NCBI GenBank assembly: GCA_037890055.1 | Contig: JBBKBD010000007.1 | Origin: Mediannikoviicoccus sp037890055 | GTDB taxonomy: Bacteria; Bacillota; Clostridia; Tissierellales; Peptoniphilaceae | Reading direction: 5' to 3' (one strand) | DNA: 64,000 nucleotides | Translations under genes and position numbers: made by a program | Shown here: in pieces, positions 33,564 through 42,004 of the stretch | Layout of the letters: each line of letters begins with the position of its first letter | How positions within the stretch are numbered: the first letter of the stretch is position 1 | Notes under the pieces: generated by a model | Databases searched by the model: none | Seen by the model: the letters and a program-made list of their open reading frames with translations, nothing else | Told to the model about the DNA's origin: nothing

Positions 33564-34688
33564 ATGAAATATTTTGACATAGGTGGAGTGGAAGTTTCAA
33601 GACTTGGATTTGGATGTATGAGATTTCCTGTAATTGATGGTGATAATGAAAAGATTAATAAGGAAGAGTCTGAGAAGCTACTTCTAGACGCCATTGAAAG
33701 AGGACTTAACTACATAGACACAGCCTATCCATATCACGAGGAGACCTCTGAAGATTTTGTAGGGGAGTTTTTACAAAAACACAATCTTCGTGACAAAATG
33801 CAGCTTGCCACAAAACTACCATGCTGGCTAGTGGAAAAGGAAGAGGACTTTGAAAGACTTTTAAATTTGCAACTTGAAAAGCTTCAAACTGATTATATCG
33901 ATTTTTATTTACTACACTCTCTTGATATAAAGAGATTTAAGAAGATTGTAGATCTTGGCGTTTTAGACTTTTGTAAAAAGATTAAGGAAAAGGGAATTGT
34001 AAAGCATATTGGTTTTAGTTTCCATGACGAATACCCTGCCTTTGAGGAGATTTTTAGCGCCTATGACTGGGACTTTTGTCAAATTCAACTAAATTATTTA
34101 GACATAGATTACCAAGCGGGAATGAAAGGTTACGAACTGGCTACTAAAAATAATGTTTCTATAATCATTATGGAACCGCTAAAGGGGGGAAGACTTTCAA
34201 ACCCACCAGAAGAGATTAGGGTAATGTCTAAAAAGTTTGAACCACTTTCATATTCCCAAGTCGCATTAAAGTTCCCACTAAGTCTTCCAAATGTAATGAC
34301 GGTTTTAAGCGGAATGAATAGCCATAAACAAGTTGAAGAAAACTGTGACATGGCAGATAAGGTGGAGTATAATAGCTTGACCGATGAAGAAAAGGAATTT
34401 TATAGAGTTTCAAGACAGGCCTATAAAGATAGGGAGAGAATAGGCTGCACTGCTTGTGAATACTGTATGCCATGCACTGTGGAAATAAATATACCAAAGG
34501 TGTTTAGCCTATGGAACAAGGCCTTTTTATATGACGAAGAGGAAAAGAGCAAGAAGGACTATAAAGAGTATTTAAAAGATGGAGTAAGTCCTGAAGAGTG
34601 TATAGAATGTGGAAAGTGCGGAGATATCTGTCCACAACATCTTGAAATTATTGTGGGATTAAAGGACGCCCATGAATATTTAAAATAA
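33564..34688 (+). CDS. Aldo/keto reductase with C-terminal 4Fe-4S domain
   Basis: A 374-residue cytoplasmic NAD(P)H-dependent oxidoreductase of the aldo/keto reductase superfamily. Conserved features are GFGCMRFP at the N-terminus, the catalytic Asp/Tyr region YIDTAYPYHEE near 51-61, and the LLHS substrate loop. The C-terminus carries cysteine clusters CTACEYCMPC and CIECGKCGDICPQ, the usual ferredoxin-like extension of the anaerobic subgroup. The substrate is not evident. TATAAT at 33511-33516 and a strong AAGGGGG site precede the ATG. Confidence 0.88.
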   Translation: MKYFDIGGVEVSRLGFGCMRFPVIDGDNEKINKEESEKLLLDAIERGLNYIDTAYPYHEETSEDFVGEFLQKHNLRDKMQLATKLPCWLVEKEEDFERLLNLQLEKLQTDYIDFYLLHSLDIKRFKKIVDLGVLDFCKKIKEKGIVKHIGFSFHDEYPAFEEIFSAYDWDFCQIQLNYLDIDYQAGMKGYELATKNNVSIIIMEPLKGGRLSNPPEEIRVMSKKFEPLSYSQVALKFPLSLPNVMTVLSGMNSHKQVEENCDMADKVEYNSLTDEEKEFYRVSRQAYKDRERIGCTACEYCMPCTVEINIPKVFSLWNKAFLYDEEEKSKKDYKEYLKDGVSPEECIECGKCGDICPQHLEIIVGLKDAHEYLK

Positions 34689-34706
34689 GCCCATGGGCTT
34701 TTTTAA
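34687..34706 (+). terminator. Terminator after the aldo/keto reductase
   Basis: AAGCCC-AT-GGGCTT stem overlapping the stop codon, followed by TTTT. Confidence 0.65.
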
Positions 34707-34747
34707 TTGAAATAAGAATTAAAAATACGACTCCTTATTTCAATTAA
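34703..34747. repeat. Perfect 14-bp inverted repeat
   Basis: TTAATTGAAATAAG (34703-34716) and its exact reverse complement (34734-34747) are separated by 17 bases in the intergenic space between two terminators. No gene or known motif is visible in it. Confidence 0.6.
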
Positions 34748-34796
34748 CAGTGACTTTCTGAAATAATAAAGAAAAATTCGAATTGAGATTAATATA

Positions 34797-34826
34797 AAAG
34801 GTAGTAGGGCGACCCTACTACCTTTT
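34797..34826. terminator. Terminator of the formamidase gene
   Basis: AAAGGTAGTAGGG / CCCTACTACCTTT stem around a CGA loop, with A and T runs on both sides, placed just past the minus-strand stop. It can act in both directions. Confidence 0.85.
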
Positions 34827-34828
34827 TA

Positions 34829-35737
34829 TTATAAATTTTCTAAAACTCTTTCCATTGAAAGAATGTCTTTTGAAATAGCTGCCCTTATTGTTATCTTAGG
34901 GTCAACTAGTTGAGATATTCTCATATCCACAGCTAGACTTGAAAGTATTAGCGCATCTTCCCAAGAAATGCCAAGGGACTTTTCCAAAAGTTCCATTACA
35001 GCTTCAAGGGCTTGTTCATTTGCTTCGTTTATATTTTCTTCGCTTGAAAGAACCATTATTTCACTTTCTGTTTCAAGGATTGGCCAGTCAAAGCTCTTGT
35101 TCTTTATAACTTCAACTTCCAAAGTTACTTCTCCAGGTATTTCAAGTCCTGTTCCACTAACTTCTCCATCGCCCATTACAGCGTGTAAATCACCAAGGGC
35201 AAGCATTGCACCTTCAACGGCCACAGGGAAGTACAGTGTGGATCCTGCAATTATTTCGGCGGTGTCCATGTTTCCTCCATGTTTATATGGAGTGTCGGTG
35301 GTCCATTCGCCGTCTTCCTTATGTGTAGCAACTCCAATAACACCAATCATTGGCTTTATAGGAATTTTTATATCTTCAGTAAAGTACGCATATCCATCCT
35401 TTACTTCAATAATCTTTGTGGTTGGATTTTTAACCTTGCCTCCAAGTACACCAAATCCAGGTATTGCCAAGGAACATCCCCTGTTTGAAACGTCGATTTT
35501 TTTAATCACTACCTTTAATAAATCGCCTTTTTCAGCACCTTCAACATAGATTGGTCCCGTTGCTGGGTTTAAGTTGTCATGATTTATTTCATCAAGAACT
35601 TGCTTGCTATTTGTAATCTGTTGATAGAAGCAGTCGTTTGTTTCAACTACAAACTCTTCGTTTTGATTAACCTTTGCAACCTCTTTAAGGTCATTTGTAA
35701 ATTTATAAATTACATTTTCCGAACTAATTCTTTGCAT
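34829..35737 (-). CDS. Acetamidase/formamidase family protein
   Basis: A 302-residue hydrolase of the acetamidase/formamidase family, which releases ammonia from short amides. Conserved stretches include NPATGPIYVEGAEKGDLLKV near the N-terminus, the Gly-rich GFGVLGGKV, the metal-site region TPYKHGGNMDTAEIIAG, and LGDLHAVMGDGEVSGTGLE. The start overlaps the upstream symporter gene by 14 bases, so they are co-transcribed. Pairing with an amino/dicarboxylate symporter suggests use of an imported amide or anion; this is inference. Confidence 0.9.
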   Translation of the reverse strand: MQRISSENVIYKFTNDLKEVAKVNQNEEFVVETNDCFYQQITNSKQVLDEINHDNLNPATGPIYVEGAEKGDLLKVVIKKIDVSNRGCSLAIPGFGVLGGKVKNPTTKIIEVKDGYAYFTEDIKIPIKPMIGVIGVATHKEDGEWTTDTPYKHGGNMDTAEIIAGSTLYFPVAVEGAMLALGDLHAVMGDGEVSGTGLEIPGEVTLEVEVIKNKSFDWPILETESEIMVLSSEENINEANEQALEAVMELLEKSLGISWEDALILSSLAVDMRISQLVDPKITIRAAISKDILSMERVLENL

Positions 35738-36914
35738 TATTTGCCTCCAATTTTTTTGCCTTTTTGTCTATTATTGTTACTATTGCACAGTTACCCGCAA
35801 CTGAACATGCTGTTCCAAAGCTATCTTGTGCTAGATAAAGGGCAATCATAAGTGTACTTTGAGTGTCATTAAAGCCAAGGTGAACACTTAATAGTCCAAG
35901 GGCCGCCATTATAGCACCTCCAGGAACTCCCGGGGCCGCAACCATGGTTACACCCATTAGCAATATAAAGATTGCTATTGATCCAATGCTTGGAGTCATG
36001 TTGTCCATTAACATAACTGCCGTTGCAAACATTGTAATTGCAATTGAACTTCCTGGGAAGTGAATTGTTGCAGATAGCGGGATGAAGAAATCTCTAATGT
36101 CCTTTGAAGTACCATTTGCCTCTGCAGTTTGCAATGTAATAGGAATTGTTGCCGCTGATGACTGTGTTCCAATGGCTGTTACCCATGATGGAATTTGATT
36201 TTTAATAAACTGTGCAAGGGTAGGAGCTTCTTTGTTGTACGCTTTTGCAATTACATACTCTAGTATGTTTGCGACTATTTGGAATACTATAACTGCAATA
36301 AATACCGTTCCATATGATTTTAAAATCTCTCCTATATTGCCACTGAAAGTCAAGTGAGCAAATATTCCTGCTATATACCAAGGTAGAAATGGGATAATAG
36401 ATTTTTCAAGTATCATATTTATAATTGCGTGAAATTCATTGAAGATACCCTTTATCTTTTCCGCCTTCAATACAGAAATTCCTATTCCTAAAACAAATGC
36501 AAGAATAAGAATGGAAGTTATATTTGCAAGGGGTGGCATCTCTATTTCAAAGAATGGAGCAAGGTCTCCCATCTCTGAGATAGCTGAAGTTCCAGAAAGA
36601 TTTAACATCTTAGGGAATAGTAGTTTAGACACTATATATGCCACGACTCCCCAAAGTACTGTGGAACCATAGGACATAAACACTGAAAAGCCAAGTATCT
36701 TTCCTGATCCGCTTCCAAGGTCGGAAATACCCGTTACCACGAATGCAAGAATAATAAGAGGAACTATAAAGTTAAGATAGTTACCAAAGATATCTATAAC
36801 CGTTATAACGCCTCGCATAATTACTTCTGGAGCAAATGTTCCAATTAAAATTCCTGCAATTACACCAATAATGAGCTTAGGTAATAAACCCAGTTCAAAT
36901 TTTTTTTCTTTCAT
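35724..36914 (-). CDS. Dicarboxylate/amino acid:cation symporter (DAACS)
   Basis: A 396-residue secondary transporter of the glutamate/aspartate/dicarboxylate:cation symporter fold (GltP/SstT-like). About eight membrane segments and two re-entrant hairpins are visible. The first hairpin has a Ser-rich tip (GTQSSAATIPITLQT) and the second a Gly/Pro-rich stretch (VAAPGVPGGAIMAALG). TM8 contains a sodium-site-like DSFGTACSVAGNCAIV. The substrate may be glutamate, aspartate, serine/threonine or a dicarboxylate. It has its own promoter with an operator-like palindrome. Confidence 0.9.
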   Translation of the reverse strand: MKEKKFELGLLPKLIIGVIAGILIGTFAPEVIMRGVITVIDIFGNYLNFIVPLIILAFVVTGISDLGSGSGKILGFSVFMSYGSTVLWGVVAYIVSKLLFPKMLNLSGTSAISEMGDLAPFFEIEMPPLANITSILILAFVLGIGISVLKAEKIKGIFNEFHAIINMILEKSIIPFLPWYIAGIFAHLTFSGNIGEILKSYGTVFIAVIVFQIVANILEYVIAKAYNKEAPTLAQFIKNQIPSWVTAIGTQSSAATIPITLQTAEANGTSKDIRDFFIPLSATIHFPGSSIAITMFATAVMLMDNMTPSIGSIAIFILLMGVTMVAAPGVPGGAIMAALGLLSVHLGFNDTQSTLMIALYLAQDSFGTACSVAGNCAIVTIIDKKAKKLEANNAKN

Positions 36915-36956
36915 AACACACCTCTTTATAATAATTTAAGCATATCGCTTTACTTT

Positions 36957-36985
36957 ACTATAACATAACATTGTGTTATAAACAA
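36957..36985 (-). promoter_or_regulatory. Symporter promoter with operator palindrome in the spacer
   Basis: On the minus strand TTGTTT (36980-36985) and TATAGT (36957-36962) are 17 bases apart. The spacer is filled by the palindrome ATAACA-TTG-TGTTAT (36965-36979), a good position for a repressor. Confidence 0.55.
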
Positions 36986-37018
36986 ATAAAAAGTCGGCAT
37001 GGAAGACCATACCAACTT
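36986..37018 (-). terminator. Terminator of the ECF S-component gene
   Basis: Read on the minus strand, AAGTTGGTATGG / CCATGCCGACTT pairs fully (two G-U) around a TCTT loop, followed by TTTATTTG. Confidence 0.75.
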
Positions 37019-37590
37019 TATTTTATTAAAGATTTTTTTAAAGGTGGGACTATAAAACCAACTATTACCGATGTAGCAAGTATCTCCAGTGGTAGGTTTG
37101 ACGCTGCAACACCAAGAAGTACCTTACCTGCGTTTGTGGAGTCAAATGCTTTTGCAATTTTTGGGGCGTATAGAATATATCCAACTCCTAGGACAAACAC
37201 TGTGTTTACAATGGCGCCAAGGCCTCCAACTATAAAGGGAACAAAGAATTTTTCTTTAAATTTTGCATTTAAACTTCTAAATGCAAATCCAGTAATAACT
37301 CCAATTAAAATCCTTGGTAAAACTGATACCAGTGGATTTATAAATATAAAGTAAAGAATGGATGATGGAGCCGTAAGGTTTGTGAAAAGTGAAAATAGTC
37401 CAAACACAAGACCCACTAAGCCACCTATAAGAGGACCACAGACTATTGCACCGATTATGGTTGGTATATGTAATGTGGTTACTCTAATTAATCCCAGTGG
37501 GATGTAACCCAGAGGAGTTAGTCCAAATAAAATTGTTATTGCTGAAAGCAGTCCAAGAACAGTTAAGTCCTTTGTGGATAAATTTTTCAT
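37018..37590 (-). CDS. ECF transporter S component
   Basis: A 190-residue integral membrane substrate-binding subunit of an energy-coupling-factor vitamin importer, with about six hydrophobic segments. The signature RVTTLHIPTIIGAIVCGP (about residues 35-52) and the Gly-rich LIGGLVGLVFGLFSLF that follows are typical of S components. It resembles pantothenate-type S components, but the vitamin cannot be fixed from sequence. No A/T components (EcfA, EcfT) are nearby, so it would use the shared module. The ATG at 37590 follows AGGAGG; a longer frame to 37620 is not used. Confidence 0.82.
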   Translation of the reverse strand: MKNLSTKDLTVLGLLSAITILFGLTPLGYIPLGLIRVTTLHIPTIIGAIVCGPLIGGLVGLVFGLFSLFTNLTAPSSILYFIFINPLVSVLPRILIGVITGFAFRSLNAKFKEKFFVPFIVGGLGAIVNTVFVLGVGYILYAPKIAKAFDSTNAGKVLLGVAASNLPLEILATSVIVGFIVPPLKKSLIK

Positions 37591-37625
37591 TTTGCCTCCT
37601 ATTAATAGAAATAATTTCATAAAAT

Positions 37626-37634
37626 ATTATAACA
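37626..37634 (-). promoter_or_regulatory. Extended -10 promoter of the ECF S component
   Basis: On the minus strand TGT followed by TATAAT (37626-37634), 35 bases before the ATG. Confidence 0.55.
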
Positions 37635-37742
37635 GATATCCTTTGAAAAAATTTTAAAAAATCGAATTGGACCAAAAATTAACATAAATATAATGATATT
37701 TAAAGGATAAACAAGCACTAATGTGTTATTATTTAGTCTATG

Positions 37743-37751
37743 TGGTATAAT
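37743..37751 (+). promoter_or_regulatory. Extended -10 promoter of murA
   Basis: TGG followed by TATAAT (37743-37751), 34 bases before the GTG start. Confidence 0.6.
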
Positions 37752-37785
37752 ATTAGAAGTTAATTAGATAATTTTTGGAGGAAAA

Positions 37786-39051
37786 GTGGAAAGAATAGTA
37801 GTAAGTAATAGTGGTCCATTATCCGGAAGCGTAAAGGCCTCTGGAGCGAAAAATGCTGCACTACCTATTATTGCGGCATCGCTTTTAGGAACAGAGCCAA
37901 TTATTTTGGAAAATGTACCAAAATTAAGTGATATTGGAGTAATTTTAAAAGTATTAGAATCATTAGGTTCTAAAGTTAAATATTTAGATGAAAACACCGT
38001 TGAAATAGACTCTTCAAACTTAATAAGCCACGAGGCGCCTATGGAGCTTATGAATAGAATGAGAGCTTCATTCTTAGTAATGGGACCATTACTAGCGAGA
38101 AGAGGAGAGTCAATGACCTACCTACCTGGTGGATGTGCCATTGGTAAAAGGCCAATAGACTTACACCTTAAGGGTTTTAAGGCCCTAGGTGCAAAAATAA
38201 ATGAAATCAACGACAGAATAGAAGCCGTTGCAGAAGGTGGACTTAAGGGAGATATAATCTATATTGACTTCCCTTCAGTTGGGGCAACTCAAAATATAAT
38301 GATGGCTGCGACTTTGGCAAAGGGAGAAACAATTATCGAAAACGCTGCAAAAGAGCCAGAGATAGTTGACCTTGCAAACTTTTTAAACAAGCTAGGTGCA
38401 AATATAAAGGGTGCAGGTACTTCAGCAATTAGAATCAGAGGTGTTGAAAAGCTTGGTGGCGGTCAACATGCTATCATACCTGACAGAATAGAAGCTGCAA
38501 CCTACATGATTGCGGCGGCTATGACAAGGGGCGACGTTACAGTAGAGAACTGTATTCCAAGCCATGTTATGCCAATTATAGCAAAGCTTAAGGAAGTTGG
38601 ATGTAAGGTATATGTAAATGAAGACATGGGAGTTATTAGGATAATAGGAACTGAAGACCTAGTTGGTACAGATATAAAAACTCTGCCATATCCAGGCTTC
38701 CCTACTGATGCACAGGCACAGTTTATGGCGCTTTTAACCACTGCTAAGGGGCAGTCCATGGTTACTGAAACAGTGTTTGAAAATAGATTTATGCATGTTG
38801 ACGAGCTTCTAAAGATGGGCGCGATTATTGCCACCGACGCAAGAGAAGCTAGAATTGCAGGAGTTCCAACCCTTAAGGGAGCACAAGTGAAAGCTACAGA
38901 CCTAAGAGCTGGTGCGGCGCTAATACTTGCTGGACTTTATGCAGAGGGAAAGACATATATATCCGGTGTTGAACACATCGACAGAGGATATGAAGACATT
39001 GAAGGCAAGCTAAAGAATCTTGGTGCAAAAATAGAAAGAATTAATGAATAG
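37786..39051 (+). CDS. murA: UDP-N-acetylglucosamine 1-carboxyvinyltransferase
   Basis: Catalyses the first committed step of peptidoglycan synthesis, transferring enolpyruvate from PEP to UDP-GlcNAc in the cytoplasm; it is the fosfomycin target. It has 421 residues. The N-terminal GSVKASGAKNAALPIIAA is typical, the catalytic Cys is in LPGGCAIGKRPID near residue 116, and the C-terminal GAALILAGLYAEG is conserved. The active-site Cys is present, so fosfomycin reactivity is expected. The start is GTG at 37786 with GGAGGA upstream. A strong terminator follows. Confidence 0.97.
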   Translation: MERIVVSNSGPLSGSVKASGAKNAALPIIAASLLGTEPIILENVPKLSDIGVILKVLESLGSKVKYLDENTVEIDSSNLISHEAPMELMNRMRASFLVMGPLLARRGESMTYLPGGCAIGKRPIDLHLKGFKALGAKINEINDRIEAVAEGGLKGDIIYIDFPSVGATQNIMMAATLAKGETIIENAAKEPEIVDLANFLNKLGANIKGAGTSAIRIRGVEKLGGGQHAIIPDRIEAATYMIAAAMTRGDVTVENCIPSHVMPIIAKLKEVGCKVYVNEDMGVIRIIGTEDLVGTDIKTLPYPGFPTDAQAQFMALLTTAKGQSMVTETVFENRFMHVDELLKMGAIIATDAREARIAGVPTLKGAQVKATDLRAGAALILAGLYAEGKTYISGVEHIDRGYEDIEGKLKNLGAKIERINE

Positions 39052-39074
39052 GCGGGGGAAACCCCGCTTTTTTA
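39052..39074 (+). terminator. Terminator after murA
   Basis: GCGGGG-GAAA-CCCCGC stem with a GNRA tetraloop, followed by TTTTTT. Confidence 0.9.
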
Positions 39075-39087
39075 AGATGGGATTATT

Positions 39088-41310
39088 ATGGAAATTGAAG
39101 GCGTAGTAGAAAATATTATATTCAAAAATGAAGTGAATAACTATACGGTTTTAAGGATGAAGACCGACGACGGCGAAATAGTTGCCGTTGGATATATAGA
39201 GAATATTAAGGTTGGAGATAGCCTTGAAGTGGAAGGAGAACTTATTTATCACGACAAATATGGTGAGCAGATAAGCGTAAATAGCTATCATGTCACAGAA
39301 GGGTCTTCCAAAGTCTCCATTATAAAGTATCTGTCCTCCGGTGCATTTCCTCATATTGGTCCCGTTATGGCAAAGCGAATCGTAAATAGATTTGGCAAGG
39401 AAACTTTAAACATAATCAACGAAACGCCGTCAAGACTTCTTGAAATTGAAGGGATAGGCAAGAAGAAGTTTGAAGATATTGAACAGGCCATAAATGAGCA
39501 AGCAAAGAGCCAAGAGACAATTATGTTTTTGCAGGGACTGGGAATTAGTCCAACACAGGCCCAAAGGATCATAAAGGAGTATGGAGATGAAACCACTACG
39601 CAGATTAAGACAAATCCATACGCGCTTATTAATGATGTTTGGGGAATTGGATTTAAAAGGGCCGATGAGATTGCTTTAAAGACCGAAATTAAAAAAGATT
39701 CTCCATTTAGGATAAAGGCCTGCCTGTCCTACTTTTTAAATAACGAAGCTAATTCAAATGGCCACTGCTACATGCCCTATGAATTTACTCTTTCAAAAGT
39801 ATGTGCCCTACTTGACCTTCCAAGGGAGGAAGTGGAAGAACATATTGCACCGGCTGTCTTTGATGGCACAATGGTATTAGATGAGTACAATGACGAAAAA
39901 ATACTTTATACCCCTCATCTTTACGAGTCGGAGCTAAAGGTGGGAGAATCCTTCGGAAGGCTTTTGACAAACGAAGATATCTTTACGGGAATAGACTGGG
40001 ATAAGGAAGAGAAAAAGATTTTAAAAGACAAGTCCATTACCTATGATGTAGAGCAGATTAATGCAATTAAGTATGCCTGCACTGAAAATATTCTCGTAAT
40101 TACTGGTGGCCCAGGAACTGGAAAGACCACCATTGTAAAGCGCATTGTGGACATCTACAACGAGCACAAGTTAAAGGTGTTACTGGCGGCACCAACGGGG
40201 CGGGCTGCAAAGAGGATGGAAGAAACTTCTGGAATGGAGGCAAAGACAATCCATAGACTACTTGGTTACACTCCAGTGGACTCGGGACGAGGAATGATAT
40301 TTGAACACAATCAAGAAAATCCTTTAGAAGGGGACATACTTATAATTGATGAAGCTTCCATGATTGACCTAATCCTATTGGAAAATTTATTAAAGGGAAT
40401 TTCCGCACAGACGAAATTAATATTTGTAGGAGACATTGACCAGCTGCCATCCGTTGGAGCGGGCAATGTATTAAAGGATATAATCGACTCAAATTTAATA
40501 AAGACGGTAAAATTAAAAAAGATTTTCAGACAGGGGCAAGAGAGCAATATAGTTTTAAATGCACATAGGATAAATAGAGGAGAATTTCCAATCTTAAACG
40601 AAAAGGGAAAGGATTTTTATTTTATAGAGGAGAATGACCAGCTAAATATAAAAAAATCACTACTGAAACTTGTATCAAAGAGGCTTCCCGACTTCTATAA
40701 CATAGAGAGCATCGAAGACATTCAGGTGCTTACGCCAATGAAAAAGACCAATATTGGAACAGTAGAACTAAACAACAGCCTTCAAGAAGTGCTAAATCCC
40801 AAGACTCCCGACAAAGAGGAGTTTGTAAAGGGAGATAGGATATTTCGAGAAGGTGACAAGGTTATGCAAATAAAGAACAACTACGAAAAGGAATGTAAAA
40901 ATTTGCAGGGCCAGGTCACCCAGGGAGTGTTTAACGGCGATTTTGGAATGATAAAACACATAGACACCTACTATGACAAAATAGAAGTTCTCTTCGACAA
41001 CGACAGAACCGTTTCCTATAGCTACAATGAAGTGGATCAGCTAACCCTTGCTTACGCCATAACCATACACAAGTCCCAAGGCTGCGAGTTTCCAGTGGTG
41101 GTTATTCCAGTTGGTCCAGGGCCATATATGCTAATGACAAGAAACTTAATTTACACAGCCATAACAAGGGCTAAAAAGCTTGTGGTAATGGTGGGAGATA
41201 GGAGATATCTTAGTGCAATGATACAAAACGAATATGTGGTTAATAGAAACTCCACACTAAAAAAGAGAATTGAAGAGTATTACAAAGTTTATGCGGGGAT
41301 AGGAAAATAA
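39088..41310 (+). CDS. recD2: RecD2/TraA-type ATP-dependent DNA helicase
   Basis: A 740-residue superfamily 1B 5'-3' DNA helicase found in bacteria without RecBC, acting in replication-fork integrity and mismatch or double-strand-break repair. The long N-terminal region (about 1-320) holds OB-like and helix-hairpin-helix segments (IEGIGKKKFEDIE and ISPTQAQRIIKEYG). It is followed by Walker A ITGGPGTGKTT near residue 350, Walker B LIIDEASMID, and motif VI LIYTAITRAKKLVVMVG. comFC follows after one base. Confidence 0.95.
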   Translation: MEIEGVVENIIFKNEVNNYTVLRMKTDDGEIVAVGYIENIKVGDSLEVEGELIYHDKYGEQISVNSYHVTEGSSKVSIIKYLSSGAFPHIGPVMAKRIVNRFGKETLNIINETPSRLLEIEGIGKKKFEDIEQAINEQAKSQETIMFLQGLGISPTQAQRIIKEYGDETTTQIKTNPYALINDVWGIGFKRADEIALKTEIKKDSPFRIKACLSYFLNNEANSNGHCYMPYEFTLSKVCALLDLPREEVEEHIAPAVFDGTMVLDEYNDEKILYTPHLYESELKVGESFGRLLTNEDIFTGIDWDKEEKKILKDKSITYDVEQINAIKYACTENILVITGGPGTGKTTIVKRIVDIYNEHKLKVLLAAPTGRAAKRMEETSGMEAKTIHRLLGYTPVDSGRGMIFEHNQENPLEGDILIIDEASMIDLILLENLLKGISAQTKLIFVGDIDQLPSVGAGNVLKDIIDSNLIKTVKLKKIFRQGQESNIVLNAHRINRGEFPILNEKGKDFYFIEENDQLNIKKSLLKLVSKRLPDFYNIESIEDIQVLTPMKKTNIGTVELNNSLQEVLNPKTPDKEEFVKGDRIFREGDKVMQIKNNYEKECKNLQGQVTQGVFNGDFGMIKHIDTYYDKIEVLFDNDRTVSYSYNEVDQLTLAYAITIHKSQGCEFPVVVIPVGPGPYMLMTRNLIYTAITRAKKLVVMVGDRRYLSAMIQNEYVVNRNSTLKKRIEEYYKVYAGIGK

Positions 41311-41311
41311 T

Positions 41312-41968
41312 ATGTTTAACTTAATTGACCTTTTATTTCTTCCAAAAGACACATGTTATTGTTGTAAAGAGGAAGAAACCAAGGACTATATTTGCGATGA
41401 CTGCATAAAGACATTGGAAAGAATAAATGACTTTAAGACAATTGAAGGCTCCATTTGCTATAGTCCCTATCTATATGCGGGCCATATGGAGAGAATGATA
41501 AAGGAATATAAATTTCGCGAGCAAAAATACTATGGAAAATTATTTGCAAAACTACTTTCGGACTTTTATATTTCCCATGAAATGGATTATGACATTCTTA
41601 TTCCCATACCTCTGTCAAAGGAGAAGTATTTAAAGAGGGGATTTAATCAATGTGAGTTACTTTGTGAATTCTTGTCAAAACGCATAGGAGTGCCTGTTAA
41701 TAAAGAAATTTTATTTAAAGTAAAAGATACTAAGGACCAACATCTCCTTTCAAAGTCGGAGAGAAGCAGGAATTTAAAATCAGCCTTTGAAGCAAAGAGC
41801 AAAAGAGAACTATTAGACAAAAAAATTTTAATTGTAGATGACTTACTAACATCTGGCTATACATTGCAAGAGGCCATAGTTACACTTAAAAAAGCGGGCT
41901 ATAACAATATTGATGCCATGGTTATTGGAAAGGCAAAGCCAGAAAGTATTTTTAAAAGTGGAAGATAA
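41312..41968 (+). CDS. comFC: ComF/ComFC family phosphoribosyltransferase-like protein
   Basis: A 218-residue cytoplasmic protein of the ComFC/GntX group. It has an N-terminal zinc-finger-like Cys cluster (CYCCKEEETKDYICDDC, about 15-31) and a type-I phosphoribosyltransferase domain with the PRPP loop ILIVDDLLTSGYTLQEA near 173-189. ComFC supports single-stranded DNA uptake in competent bacteria. No other competence gene is adjacent, so a different nucleotide-related role is possible. It probably shares the recD2 transcript. Confidence 0.88.
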   Translation: MFNLIDLLFLPKDTCYCCKEEETKDYICDDCIKTLERINDFKTIEGSICYSPYLYAGHMERMIKEYKFREQKYYGKLFAKLLSDFYISHEMDYDILIPIPLSKEKYLKRGFNQCELLCEFLSKRIGVPVNKEILFKVKDTKDQHLLSKSERSRNLKSAFEAKSKRELLDKKILIVDDLLTSGYTLQEAIVTLKKAGYNNIDAMVIGKAKPESIFKSGR

Positions 41969-42000
41969 AAACTGTTGAGGTATTCCCCAACAGTTTTTTT
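41967..42000. terminator. Bidirectional terminator between comFC and pepD
   Basis: AAACTGTTG / CAACAGTTT stem with extra G-C pairs near the loop, followed by TTTTTTT; A-rich on the other side for the converging pepD. Confidence 0.85.
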
Positions 42001-42004
42001 ATGG

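Noticed and set aside
34968..35549. 193-residue plus-strand reading frame inside the formamidase gene
   Set aside because: Ser/Pro/Ile-rich composition typical of the reverse frame of a real gene; no ribosome binding site.
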